Of a stretch of DNA of 64,000 nucleotides, positions 35,453 to 47,742 are shown piece after piece. Each line of letters starts with the position of its first letter. Positions within the stretch are counted from its first letter, which is position 1. A program made the translations under genes and the position numbers. Source of the DNA: Eunapius fragilis (lineage: Eukaryota; Porifera; Demospongiae; Spongillida; Spongillidae); assembly GCA_963681505.1 (NCBI GenBank), contig OY811977.1:5387223-5451222 (forward strand), in the 5' to 3' direction. The notes under the pieces were generated by a model that had not been told where the DNA came from, made no database searches, and saw nothing but the letters and a program-made list of their open reading frames with translations.

Positions 35453-38400
35453 ATGCCTTCACGTCAGGAAAAGAAGAAAGCCAAACGACGAGCAAAGTAC
35501 CTCAAAACTCGAGATGACGTATTAGATTCTGCCCGAGCGAGCTACAAAGCAGAGCCTGAAAAGAAACGGGCCTCTCGAAACGCAAGGTATCGAGCAGAGC
35601 CTGAAAAGGAACGGGCCTCTCAACGTGAGAACTATCGAGCAGAGCCTGAAAAGAAACGAGCCTCTCGAAACGCAAGGTATCGAGCAGAGCCTGAAAAGGA
35701 ACGGGCCTCTGAACGTGTGAACTATCGAGCAGAGCCTGAAAAGAAACGGGCCTCTGAACGTGAGAAGTATCGAGCAGAGCCTGAAAAGAAACGGGCCTCT
35801 GAACGTGAGAAGTATCGAGCAGAGCCTGAAAAGAAACGGGCCTCTGAACGTGCGAAGTATCGAGCAGAGCCTGAAAAGAAACGGGCCTCTGAACGTGAGA
35901 AGTATCGAGCAGAGCCTGAAAAGAAACGGGCCTCTGAACGTGAGATGTATCGAGCAGAGCCTGAAAAGAAACGGACCTCTCGATGCGCCAGGTATCGAGC
36001 GGGGCCTGAAAAGGAAAGGGCTGCTAAAAGACAACGATATTGGCAGAGTACCGAACGTGCTTGCTTGGCGAAAAGAGTTAAGGTCACTCAAAGGTATGTC
36101 GTACTTGTGCTTGTACCAGTAGCTACCTACTCTTACTACATTTGTACGTACCTTTAGTGCGTGTGTTTTTAACACATAACTATTGTAATTATGTAATGTA
36201 TAACTGCTGATAATTTTACTATTTATTTTGTTTACCACTGTAGCCAGTCCCTGTATGAACCAAACCATACTGTACTAAGGGAGTATAAAGGTGGCCTTGA
36301 AAAGGCTATTCTAAGGAATAGTACATTGTTAGATGAGTTAAATGATGCCTTTTGCAAAACCCACCCATGGTTAGCACAAAAGGTTTGTACTAGATCTGCA
36401 CATGCAGCTGTTAGTGAGGTTAGTACAGGTGCGTTGCTTAACAAAGCACTGAACATGCGTAGAAAAATAGCAGGTGAATTTCTACATGATGTTCGGGCTA
36501 TTAATGCAATAAAATTAGCTGATAGCGACATTCTAGGTGGGGCAAGGTACCATACTGCTAATTCAGAGCCTTTCTTCTATGACACCTCTTACAACCACAC
36601 AAGGCAGCTTGGTGCTATACCAGTAGACCTGAATGGTAGGTGTGTAGTGGCAGAGGAGGTAGGCGACAGGCATTTTGTCAGTATGCGTCCACTGAAATGG
36701 AAATGTACAAAAGAATGTCGGCTGCTCACTAAACATGAAATAAACATTGTATTGGGGACAAAGGTGCTATTTCAACAATGCACAGAAGATGTTCGAGCTG
36801 GCCTTGACAGTCTTGATTCAGGGTGTGGTTATGTGCATCATGATAGCACTGTGCAATCAGACTTGCGCTTTAGTGAGTGGCGTGGGCACCCCATTTCCTG
36901 TGAGTTCCCAACATGCTCCAGTCCACTGAGGGTAATAAGGGCAGCTGCACCTCATTATCCTGTGCTAAGGGGCTTCCTTTGGAAACTTTATTCTGTCAAC
37001 AAAAAACACATGGCCATTAAAGCTATTGATTCAATGCTTTCTAGTGGGAGTGTTGATGAACTAATAGAGTACCTGGGCTTGAAGGATAACTTAACCGAGT
37101 TGTTCAGTGAGGAAGGTGCAGAGCATCCCATAGTCAGTGAAGACCATTCATTGCCTGGTCTTGGTTGCATTGAAAGACACCTGCTTGTTACACATGCTGA
37201 ACTCATCGCTGAACTGCAGTCCAAATTCAATGATGATGCAGAGTTTCCCTGTTGTTGCTGTGAGCGTTTATGTCGACGTACAGCTGTGTCTTGTGTTGAC
37301 TTCAGTAACCTCAGCAAATACCAAACAGCTGCATGGTTGACATTGAAAGCTCACATCCTGCAAAATAGTGGTACCCAAAAACTTTACATTTGTAAGTATT
37401 GCCTGCCGTATCTTAATAAGAACACTATGCCTGCACGATGTGTTCTTAATGGGCTTGTCACTGAACCTGTTCCCGATGAGCTAAAGTCACTTGATGCTCT
37501 CAGTAAGCAGTTAATTCAGAGAGCAAAAGCTTTTCAGACAATAGTGAGATTGGGTACATATTCTGGTAAAGTGCCAGCCTATAATGCCCTCCAAGCCTGT
37601 AAAGGTACTATGTTCTTTCTGCCCTTACCACTAAACAAAACATGGGAGACCCTATCGGAGGTCCATGTCAGTGAAACTGACATAGTGACTTTGCCTGACC
37701 CAGAGCTGTTCATAATTTTGAATGGTGTTCCAACTAAAAATAAGGTTGTCTGGCAGACATTAGTAGATGTAAATGCCTTAAAGTTAGCCATACATAAACT
37801 AAAGGAAATAAACTGGCTGTATAAAAATCTGGATGATCAAGCTTTAGATGATGCAGCAAAGAAGGTGGTAGAGGTGGTTGACAAGGCCTCTAGCAGAATG
37901 TTAGAAAAGGCCTCTGTTGATGACATAGCTGCATTACAGTCATATACGATTCGATCACTGGATCAACAAGGGTCAGCATTGATGGACGTTGAACAGTACA
38001 AGATGCTGAATGTCAAAGATGATCCAATCCAAAGCAGACAGAAACATCTCGATGTGATGTGTTTTCCAACACTTTTCCCCACAGGACAGTTTGGTGAATT
38101 TCACCCTCGAGATAAGCCTGTGTCAGCATCAGAGTATGCCAAGTCTAGGCTACTGAACAAAGATTCCAGGTTTCGAAAAGATCCACAATATGTTTTCTTC
38201 TTATTGTGGCAGCAGGAAATGAGGCAAATTTCTGCAGGCATTTACAATGTTCTGAAGAGTACAAGTAAAGGCAAAATGCCTGTGCATGAATTCCTTGCTA
38301 GAGTGTCGAAATCTGATGAAAATGTTGAGGCAAATCTTTCCACAATATTTCAGTCCGTTCGTGGTACTAAACAGTACTGGTTTCATAAAAGTAGTGAGCT

Positions 38401-41400
38401 GAAATGCATGCTTAGAGAATATGGGTCACCTTCAGTGTTCCTTACTTTCAGCTGTGCAGAGTACGACTCAGAGCACATTGCTAGGTACCTCAGGAAGGTC
38501 AATGACCAACCTGCTAGCTGTCCCATATCTAAGCTTTGCACCGAAGATGCAGTTTCTGTCTCCAGAAAATTTTCACAAAATTTTCACGATCTTTTTAATA
38601 CTGTTATATTGAAAGGGTCTGTGCTTGGAATAGTTGAACACTTCTATTTCAAGAAGGAATATCAGATGCGGGGAGCCCCACATTATCATGTATTATTGTG
38701 GATTCAAGGTGCACCCGTGATTGGAAAGAGTGACCCAACAGAGGTTCTTGCATGGATCCAAGAACGCATCACCTGCAAAATCCCTGATGCAATTCTGAAT
38801 CCTGAACTCCATGCATTAGTCACGAAGTACCAAATGCATAAGTGTACAGACTATTGCAAACGCAGGAGAAAGCTTAAAAGTGCTTTTATTACCACATGCA
38901 GATTTGGCTTTCCTCGTGACTGTACCGAGAGTGCAGTGCTAAACTCTGTAGAGGAATGCCTTAAGTCGAGGAAAAAGATATACAATCTTCCACGTTCAGC
39001 AGATGAGTGTCGAGTCAATGACTATAATCCACTGTTGCTTCTTTTGTGGAGGGCCAACATGGATATCCAGTTCACAGCTGAATCTTCATTGACTCTAGCT
39101 CACTATGTCACAGGTTATGTAACCAAGGCTGAGAAAAGTGGCATGCAGGATGTGTGGCAGGAGGTTAATGCTAACAGTAGCATTTATAGCAAGCTGTGGT
39201 CGTTTGGGGTAAGGTCCTTGCGTTCCAGAGAGTGCGGCCTCTATGAGGCCAGTGACCTACTGCTTGGTGACCATCTCACTGAAAAATCTGTGACTGTCAA
39301 ATGGGTTGATGTGGCAATGCCACATAAGCGTAAGCGAAGGCTTAAGAGTCATGCCCAGCTTGTTCAAATAGAAAAGAACAATCCAGGTTCCACTGATATC
39401 TTAGAGGGTAATGTGGTGGACATATTTTACCCTACTAGGCCTGTAGAGCTGGAAGATGTGTGCCTGTATGACTTCATAAAGTGGTATGCATACCGTGGGA
39501 CTAATGAAAATGGTTCCAGAGTATACCAGAAATTACAGAAACCTGTCCTGCCAAACCACAAACTGTTTGACCCCTCAACTGAAAATCAAAGGGAGGACTA
39601 TTACTACTCTCTCATGCTGCTATTCATCCCGTTTCGAGACGAGAGTAGTCTAATAGCAGATGGTGAAACAGCTGAGGTAGCTTTTAATCGCCTCATTGGT
39701 GATAATGCTGATCTCTCAGAGCACCATGATAAATTACAGGCAATACTTAAAGCACAGACAGCTGTAAAAAAGATAAATGAGGCAAGGCAAGAGCAAGATG
39801 CACCAGCACCTCCTGCCGAGGAAGATGCCTTCTTCCATGGCGAGGCAAAGTCAGCAATGGAAGATTTGTTCCATCTCAACGAGTGTAAATCAGGGACAGA
39901 GACAGTTGAAGAACGTGTTGCAAAGCTCAATGCAGATCAGCTACGAGTCTTCAACAGTGTCAGTGACCATCTTTCTCACCAAAAGCGTCATGAAAGTGGT
40001 GAATGTTCTTGTACTAAAAATAGCCCCCTGTGCATGTTCATAAGCGGGGTTGGTGGAACAGGTAAATCTTTCCTAATTCATACCATCAGGGCTATGGTAA
40101 ATGAATTGTGGAAGGATAACAAAGACTCTGTACGGTGTGCACTAGCGGCACCAACTGGGCTGGCAGCATTTAATATAGATGGTGTCACCGTTCACAGGCT
40201 ATTCCAATTGCCAATAGAACATGATTCTAAAACATCAAGCTATTGGCCACTTCCAAAAGAAACTTTGAAAGTGATGAGAAATGCTTTCAGACATCTTAAG
40301 CTAATCATTATTGATGAGGTCAGCATGCTTAGCAGTCTCTGCTTAGCTTATGTACACCTCAGACTTGAAGAAGTGTTTGGAAGTGACCAATGGTTTGGGG
40401 CAATGAATGTCCTGTTCGTTGGGGACATATTACAGCTCCCTCCAGTGAATGGCTCAATGGTGTTCCAGAATATTTGCAACAAAGTAATTGCCGCAAGGCT
40501 AGGCTGCATGACATCAGTGAACATCTGGAGAGAAACTGTAGTATATGATGAACTGACCATTAATGAGCGACAAAAACGGGACCCTGAATTTGGTCACTTG
40601 TTAAATGAGGTCAGGGTTAATTGTATTTCAGATAAAACATTTGCTCAGTTGCGCAAAGCTGTTATTACATGCACAGCTGTTGAAAAGTTCCAAGAACTTT
40701 TAGGTCAGGGTATGTCTCCGGTGTGCCTATTTGCTACAAGAAAGTCATGTGACCAATTTAACATAGACATGCTCTCTAAAGTGAGTTCAGAGGATGTAAA
40801 GATACCCTGTATAGATGAATTTGATGAGACAGCAGGGACAGTAAAGTGGACCAAGAGGGCAGCATCTGAACTAGAAAAGCTAAATAAAGATTGTAACACA
40901 ACTGCTGGTTTGGAGGCAGAATTAAAACTAGCTGTAGGGGCTAGGGTCATGCTAAGACGCAATCTAGACACTGCTCAGGGGTTAGTGAATGGTGCACTTG
41001 GTACTGTAGCTGCAATCACCAAGGAGTACATTCAGGTCACATTTGATCACACTCCTAATTTGCAGTTTAAGATTGAACGCATTCGTAGCAAATTCCAAAT
41101 TCTGCGTCGGTTCTATGTGCAAAGAAAACAATTTCCCTTGATACTGGCATTTGCTGTAACAATACACAAGTGTCAAGGGTTGTCGTTAGATTGTGCTATA
41201 GTCGACCTTTCCAGCAGTGTGTTTGCAACAGGAATGGCATATGTAGCCATCTCTAGGGTTAGAACACTGGCTGGATTACACTTGCTAGCATTTGATCCTA
41301 GATCTATCAAGGTCAGTACTGAATGTGTTCTAGAAGTAAACAGGCTTAGGCATCAGTTCAAACCTGACCTTCCTCCGATCACACTCTCCAATGACGAGTC

Positions 41401-42184
41401 CAAACCCACCAAACACAAGTTGAGTGCTTTTCCATTGGAGGGTGAAAGTGGGTCTGTAACACCTCATCTCAAGAGGCCATCCTCTGTTCCACATAGCAAA
41501 GGTAGAAAAAAACAAAAGACTCTCGGCTTGGGGTCATCCAAAGCCCATTCAATATCTAATCCTGATGTTATAGAAATTACTGAAGGTGATGTAACAGTTC
41601 CACATGCTGAACCTCAGAGTGCCAGGCCAAGTTACAGGTATTATCAGACTGATGAACAGTGGCAACGGGAAAAATGCAGAGAACTTAACCTTGTATATAC
41701 CCGTGCATGTCAGTTTGTTGAGCCTGGTGGTCCAAATGTTGTCTTGAAACGTCCTAACCTCAGAACCTTGGTGAAGGCAATAGGTGATGGGAACTGCCTC
41801 TTCAGATGTTTTTCATACATCCTAACTGGCTCACAAGACCAACATTTTGCGGTACGAATGGCAATTGTTGCACACATGCTAAACATAGCACCTTTACTAG
41901 AATCATGTCACAATGTTAATGTAGATGGTAATGTACAACACTACATTATTGCCTCAGACATGGATACAGTTGGTTGGGGTACTGAAACAGAAATGTATGC
42001 ATTTGCTCACTTGATGAAATGCAACATTTATTCCTATAACCCTACTTCTATGCATTGGATGACAATTTTCCCAATAGTTCTTGACAGTGCTTTAATTGAT
42101 GATGTGCAACAAAAGTCATTGTATATCGTATGGACTAATAATGACCATTTTGATGTAATTACATCTCAATGCAGTGATGATTAG
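35453..42184 (+). CDS. Helitron replicase: charged repeat array, DUF6570-like, Rep, PIF1-like helicase, OTU
   Basis: Rolling-circle transposase/helicase. Exon 1 is 35453-36093 and exon 2 is 36244-42184. The 150-bp intron has donor AAAG|GTATGT, acceptor CCACTGTAG, and joins phase 2 to phase 2, giving about 2,193 residues. Residues about 29-195 are 11 tandem 15-residue units (YRAEPEKKRASEREK-like), strongly basic/acidic. A cysteine-rich DUF6570-like block follows (CCCCERLC, then CKYC). The Helitron N-terminal region starts at FPTLFPTGQFGEF. The Rep nuclease HYH (about 1027-1029) is in GAPHYHVLLW, and its tyrosines are in HYVTGYVTKAEK (about Y1168, Y1172). The helicase has Walker A GVGGTGKS (about 1482), Walker B IIIDEVSML (about 1569) and late motif HKCQGLSLD. 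The OTU protease has GDGNCLFRC (Cys about 2065) and NDHFDVI (His about 2181). No internal stop is seen, so it may be active. Confidence 0.9.
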
Positions 42185-42333
42185 TTTCACTGGATTTGGA
42201 GTGCCACAGGTATGATGGGTTAGCTAGATACCCAATCATAGGCTGGTTTGGTCAAATGATCACAACACATTGATGTGTGCCATCATGATGTCTTTGTCCA
42301 CAACATGGGCCAGTACTTCTTGTGATCAAACTA

Positions 42334-42706
42334 TGTGGTCATAAAACAGGGCAAATAGCTGGCTGTGTGCTGGCAAAGGCTGTTATTCAACATGCAGCTA
42401 ATCAATGACCCTGCATGGATCACATATTCTGTGGTCATAAGACAGGGCAAATAGCTGGCTATATGCTGGCAAAGGCTGTTATTCAACATGCAGCTAATCA
42501 ATGACCCTGCATGGATCACATATTCTGTGGTCATAAGACAGGGCAAATAGCTGGCTGTGTGCTGGCAAAGGCTGTTATTCAACATGCAGCTAATCAATGA
42601 CCCTGCATGGATCACATATTCTGTGGTCATAAGACAGGGCAAATAGCTGGCTGTGTGCTGGCAAAGGCTGTTATTCAACATGCAGCTAATCAATGACCCT
42701 GTACCA
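42334..42706. repeat. Minisatellite, four 96-bp units
   Basis: Units start at 42334, 42430, 42526 and 42622 (TGTGGTCATAAGACAGGGCA), nearly identical, including GCAGCTAATCAATGACCCTG. It begins 150 bp after the Helitron stop codon. Confidence 0.93.
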
Positions 42707-44184
42707 CTGGTGATGTACTTGAAGGCACTGTGTTCTATGTTTTAAACACAAGACTCATGTCTACTCAGAATACTATGACTGGTGTGGGCGGGTGTGGTGG
42801 GTATACACAAAATGCAATACCACATAGAATTTCAGGTGACCAATGTACTAACATGTCCAGCACACATGTGGTCAGCTAATCAAATGCCCTATTCTGTTTG
42901 CTGAGTGTATACACCAGTCATTGGAATGGCTCATTTGTCAATTAATATGGTACATAATCAAGCTGTAAAAAAGGTAATGGTGGTACTATACATTTTAACA
43001 TTTGTTCTGAGCCTTTACTAACACCAGGTTACAGAGTACAAAGCAGCTTTATGGTACAGCAATGGGTCATACAGCTGCCATCCTTCTCAGCAATCAGCTC
43101 CCATGGGAGAGTCAGTGAGTCAGGGCAGCCTTATTCATCCATCTTGCACATTCTGTCTGTCTGGTTTCTATGTCTGTTCTAATGAGATTTGATATGTTGT
43201 GGCATATAGGTGGTACAGCAAGGTGTAGGTCAATTTAGGAGGATCAAGGAGGTAAGGGTCATGCCATGCTGTAGCATGCCAGAATTCATGATTCTTTTGA
43301 AGTTCTGTGCTAGGCCCTTCCCACTATTGTGGTCTACTGGTTGTTGATATAGCTTCTATGTCTTGCACATTAAGTGTAAACACGTTGGATGCAAGGTAAA
43401 TTTTTTAAATGTACTGTGTACAGGTGTCTGTTGCCATTTTTGAAAATGGTGCATTTGTGTCTGTGTCTCTAACAACACCAGGTTACAGAGTTCTTCATTT
43501 GAAAAGCAGCTATGTGGAACATCAGGAAGATATAGCAGCTGGTCGTACAGCTGGCAGTCTGTCTCACTGCAAATGAGTAATCACTGTAAAAAAGGTAATG
43601 GTGGTGTACAAGTGACATTTTCTGAGCCTCTACCAACTCCAGGTTACAGAGTTCTTCTTTTGCAAAACAACTTTATGGAACATTATGTAAGTGTTAATTA
43701 ACAGGTGGGAAGAAAATGCCTGTATATGGGTGTGTAGCATGTATTATCAATCAATATTCATTGCTTCTTTGAACATCTAAACTGATGACCATATCTAGAT
43801 TTGCTGGTGTTGATATGGCTTCTGTTTACCTGAATGGCCATTGCATACATGTATTGTCAAATGCAAGTGTGCATTTATTTGCTCATATGCGTGTAACTTT
43901 ACAGTGTCCCTGTAGTCCATCAACACGTCATTCTAATACATGCTGTGTGCAGGTGACAGCTCTAACTTCACATAGTATATATAAAGAGGTATGATATAAA
44001 TATGAGATGATTTACTATTTGACTGGTGTACTCTACATATAGGAGGATGAGAGTAGTGTTGGCTACAAAAGTGAATGATGCTAGTCCTGAAAATTTGAAG
44101 AGGTTTAGGTTGGCATTGCCATGTAATGATGGCACGTGCTGCGGTGATTGTTCAGTGGGTGGAGTACGTGTCCAGAGATGGTAA
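42707..44184. other. Non-coding with short dispersed direct repeats
   Basis: The block ACxxCAGGTTACAGAGT recurs near 43023, 43478 and 43630, followed each time by AAAxCAxCTxTxTGGxACA. AAAAAAGGTAATGGTGGT recurs near 42968 and 43590. No gene was recognised. Confidence 0.55.
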
Positions 44185-45965
44185 TGGTGCATCACACTTA
44201 TCAGGGACCAGACTTGGCGATGGTTGTGTACAATTTATGTGTGTGGAATTAGTCAGTGATGGTGCATCACACTTCGGTGTCAGGGGCCAGACTTGGTGAT
44301 GTTTGTGTACAATTTAGGTGTGTGGAGTTAGTGATGGTGCATCGTACTTCAGTGTCAGGGACCAGACTTGGTGATGGTTGTGTACAATTTAGGTGTGTGG
44401 AGTTAGTGATGGTGCATCGTACTTCAGTGTCAGGGGCCAGACTTGGTGATGTTTGTGTACAATTTAGGTGTGTGGAATTAGTGATGGTGCATCGTACTTC
44501 AGTGTCAGGGACCAGACTTGGTGACCATTGTGTACAATTTAGGTGTGTGGAGTCAGTGATGGTGTCAGGGGCCAGACTTGGTGATGGTTGTGTAAAAATT
44601 TAGGTGTGTGGAGTTAGTGATGGTGCACCGTACTTCAGTGTCAGGGACCAGACTTGGTGACCATTGTGTACAATTTAGGTATGTGGAGTCAGTGATGGTA
44701 TCAGGGGCCAGACTTGGTGATGGTTGTGTAATAATTTAGGTGTGTGGAGTTAGTGATGGTGCATCGTGCAGGGACCAGACTTGGTGACAATTTAGGTGTG
44801 TGGAGTCTGTCAGTGATGGTGCAACGCACATCAGTGTATGGGACCAGACTGGTGATGGTTGTGTACAATTTAGGTGTGTGGAGTTAGTGATGGTGCATCG
44901 TACTTCAGTGTCAGGGACCAGACTTGGTGATGGTTGTGTAACAATTTAGGTGTGTGGAGTTAGTGATGGTGCATCGTACTTCAGTGTCAGGGACCAGACT
45001 TGGTGACCATTGTGTACAATTTAGGTATGTGGAGTCAGTGATGGTGTCAGGGGCCAGACTTGGTGATGGTGCATCGTACTTCAGTGTCAGGGACCAGACT
45101 TGGTGACCATTGTGTACGATTTAGGTGTGTGGAGTCAGTGATGGCGTCAGGGGCCAGACTTGGTGATGGTTGTGTACAATTTAGGTATGTGGAGTCAGTG
45201 ATGGTGTCAGGGGCCAGACTTGGTGATGGTTGTGTACAATTTAGGTGTGTGGAGTCAGTGATGGTGCATCGTACTTCAGTGTCAGGGACCAGACTTGGTG
45301 ACAATTTAGGTGTGTGGAGTCAGTGATGGTGTCAGGGGCCAGACTTGGTGATGGTTGTGTACAATTTAGGTGTGTGGAGTTAGTGATGGTGCATCGTACT
45401 TCAGTGTCAGGGACCAGACTTGGTGACAATTTAGGTGTGTGGAGTCTGTCAGTGATGGTGCAACGCACATCAGTGTATGGGACCAGACTGGTGATGGTTG
45501 TGTACAATTTAGGTGTGTGGAGTTAGTGATGGTGCATCGTACTTCAGTGTCAGGGACCAGACTTGGTGACAATTTAGGTGTGTGGAGTCTGTCAGTGATG
45601 GTGCAACGCACATCAGTGTATGGGACCAGACTGGTGATGGTTGTGTACAATTTAGGTGTTTGGAGTTAGTGATGGTGCATCGTACTTCAGTGTCAGGGAC
45701 CAGACTTGGTGACCATTGTGTACAATTTAGGTGTGTGGAGTCAGTGATGGTGTCAGGGGCCAGACTTGGTGATGGTTGTGTACAATTTAGGTGTGTGGAG
45801 TTAGTGATGGTGCATCGTGCAGGGACCAGACTTGGTGACAATTTAGGTGTGTGGAGTCTTTCAGTGATGGTGCATCGCACATCAGTGTATGGGACCGGAC
45901 TTGGTGATGGTTGTGTACAATTTAGGTGTGGAGTTATTGTAGTGATTGTGTACTGCACTTGTCAG
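44185..45965. repeat. Minisatellite, 75-bp unit with shorter variants
   Basis: The full unit runs from TGTGGAGTTAGTGATGGTGC through CATCGTACTTCAGTGTCAGG and GACCAGACTTGGTGATGGTT to TGTACAATTTAGG. The period is 75 bp (for example 44321 to 44396). Shorter units lack the CATCGTACTTCAG part or use GACAATTTAGG joins. Variants alternate in higher-order blocks. The multiple-of-3 period keeps several frames open by chance. Confidence 0.93.
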
Positions 45966-46390
45966 AGATCGGATTGGTGATGAGTGAGTGATATCTGTCA
46001 GATGTGGAGGTTATTCAATCAAAGCTTCTGCCAGAGTCTTGTAATTACATGGTGATTCAGTGCCATGGGTGGTGTTGGAGTGCTTGCATTTACCTGCAGT
46101 GTCGATTGGAGTTCTGACATGACTGCTGGTGACTCAAAAATGGTGATTTGAGACTCAGAACAGACTGCTGCACTTGTGTAAATAACTGTTGCTGTGTTGT
46201 GTTTTAGTCATGGTGTGCATCATATGACACTGCTTTCAATGATTTGTCATTGGGTGTGGCAGTAACGTTGTAATTATTCATCCATAATGACGCAATAATA
46301 GTACGTAAACATCAAAAGCATGTCACCGAAACTGCGAACCTTCCTGGGATGACAACAGCATCGTCTATGAACATTATAGCACCCATTTTC

Positions 46391-46625
46391 CACTTCAAAG
46401 AAGGTTAGGTCCAGCCTTCCTAGCGAACTAGATTATTCGACACAAGCAATTAATACACTTCAAAGAAGGTTAAGTCCAGCCTTCCTAGCGAACTAGATTA
46501 TTCGACACAAGCAATTCATACACTTCAAAGAAGGTTAAGTCCAGCCTTCCTAGCGAACAAGATTTTCGACACAAGCAATTTATTCACTTCAAAGGCATCA
46601 AGTCCAGCCTCTTCACCAACTTCGT
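46391..46625. repeat. Minisatellite, 65-bp unit, about 3.6 copies
   Basis: Units start CACTTCAAAG at 46391, 46456, 46521 and 46585 and contain GTCCAGCCTTCCTAGCGAAC. The last copy is diverged and truncated. Confidence 0.9.
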
Positions 46626-46631
46626 GAGGCC

Positions 46632-46638
46632 TATAAAA
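46632..46638 (+). promoter_or_regulatory. TATA-box candidate
   Basis: TATAAAA, about 50 bp upstream of the ATG at 46683, well placed for a start site near 46662. Confidence 0.45.
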
Positions 46639-46682
46639 GCATTTCTAAAACTATGCTCACATCACTTTGCAAAGTACATGTA

Positions 46683-47291
46683 ATGGATTTATCAGAACAT
46701 GATTTGAGACAGATGGAGGTAGATCAAGATAGTGATGCAGGAGAAGACGGCGGTGCAAGGGGAGACGGCGGTGCAAGGGGAGACGGCGATGCAGGGGGAG
46801 ACGGCGGTGCAAGGGGAGACGGCGATGCAGGGGGAGACGGTGGTCCAAGGGAAGACGGTGATGCAAGGGGAGAAGGCGATGCAAGGGGAGACGGCGGTGC
46901 AGGGGGAGACGGCGGTGCAAGGGGAGACGGTGGCCCAAGGGGAGACGGCGGTGCTAGGGAAGACGGTGGCGGAGAAGGTGATGTAAGACTAAGATGGGGA
47001 GGTGCACGTGGACGCGGAGGACACGAAGATGGACTCGGAGCTCGAGGTGGACGCGGAGCTCGAGATGGACGCGGAGCTCGAGATGGACGCGGAGCTCGAG
47101 GTGGACGCGGAGCTCGAGGTGGACGTGGAGCTCGAGGAGGACGCGGAGCTCGAGGAGGACGCGGAGCTCGAGGTGGACGCGGAGCTCGAGATGGACGCGG
47201 AGCTCGAGATGGACGCGGATATGGACGTCGAGGGGGAGGAAGAGGAAACTTTTTTTCTGATGTGATACATGTGTACAATTATTATTATTAA
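46683..47291 (+). CDS. Arg/Gly/Asp-rich repeat protein (tentative)
   Basis: From ATG 46683 the frame gives 202 residues: a unique acidic head (MDLSEHDLRQMEVDQDSDAG), about 15 units of GDGGAR-type 12-18-nt repeats, then GARGGR/GARDGR repeats, and a short unique tail to TAA 47289. RG-rich tails of this kind occur in RNA-binding and phase-separating proteins. Support: a TATA box at 46632 and non-repetitive ends in frame. Against: other frames on both strands are also open because the repeat lacks stops, and no splice or poly(A) evidence was found. Possibly an expressed minisatellite rather than a selected protein. Confidence 0.42.
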   Translation: MDLSEHDLRQMEVDQDSDAGEDGGARGDGGARGDGDAGGDGGARGDGDAGGDGGPREDGDARGEGDARGDGGAGGDGGARGDGGPRGDGGAREDGGGEGDVRLRWGGARGRGGHEDGLGARGGRGARDGRGARDGRGARGGRGARGGRGARGGRGARGGRGARGGRGARDGRGARDGRGYGRRGGGRGNFFSDVIHVYNYYY

Positions 47292-47742
47292 ATGTTACAT
47301 GTTTGCGCGTCTTTGCAGCTTCATGATGTTACAGTGAAAATCCATGCAGCTTTAACAGGGTTATAGCGCATGTACTAGGCTGTGGAACAAATCCCTCATA
47401 GAAATGCTGACAAGAAAAATTCTGTTTCACCTGCCTTTCGCCTCGACAGTCTAGCCTTACAGTGCGATAATGCTCATTACATGAGTCTGGGGACCCACTC
47501 TCTAGTGTATGTAATCGGTGATGTAATCCATCCTCAGCAGGGTCTGGGCCCGGCTTTATGTTGGAGCCGAACTTTTCAAATTTGTCCGCTTCGTCACACT
47601 TTTTCCTCCGTGTCAGGCGGTCAGTGTAGTTACCCGCGATGATGGTTAAACTCCCTCTCACAGCTTGGCTGCTGCAAATGGACTACATCACACGCTGTAA
47701 CATAATCGGCTACGTATACATGTTTGAACAAAAATCTATGAA
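47292..47742. other. No gene seen
   Basis: Short frames on both strands with no recognised domain. Confidence 0.4.

Larger units (their letters stand above)
34784..42184 (+). mobile_element. Helentron-type Helitron, apparently coding-intact (3' end not located)
   Basis: The 5' terminus is A|TCGAGAGTTACG, with the A and TC expected at a Helitron insertion point, and is shared exactly with the truncated copy at 19380. A terminal hairpin and a leader of about 670 bp precede one spliced gene with Rep, helicase and OTU domains. OTU at the C-terminus and no apurinic endonuclease domain place it with the Helentron/proto-Helentron side. The 3' terminus is unresolved: the element may include the minisatellites that follow, because Helitrons often carry tandem repeats near the 3' end. 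Confidence 0.85.

Noticed and set aside
35522..36268. Minus-strand 248-codon repeat frame
   Set aside because: Antisense of the Helitron repeat array; stop-free because of the 45-bp period.
42334..42706. Possible CRISPR-like array
   Set aside because: Direct tandem units without unique spacers, in a eukaryotic context.
44256..45980. Multiple 70-150-codon frames on both strands
   Set aside because: Produced by the 75-bp minisatellite with a period divisible by 3.
46724..47278. Pro/Arg/Ser-rich minus-strand frame over the RG-repeat ORF
   Set aside because: Stop-free antisense of a GC-rich minisatellite; it lacks the TATA-linked start and non-repetitive ends of the plus frame.
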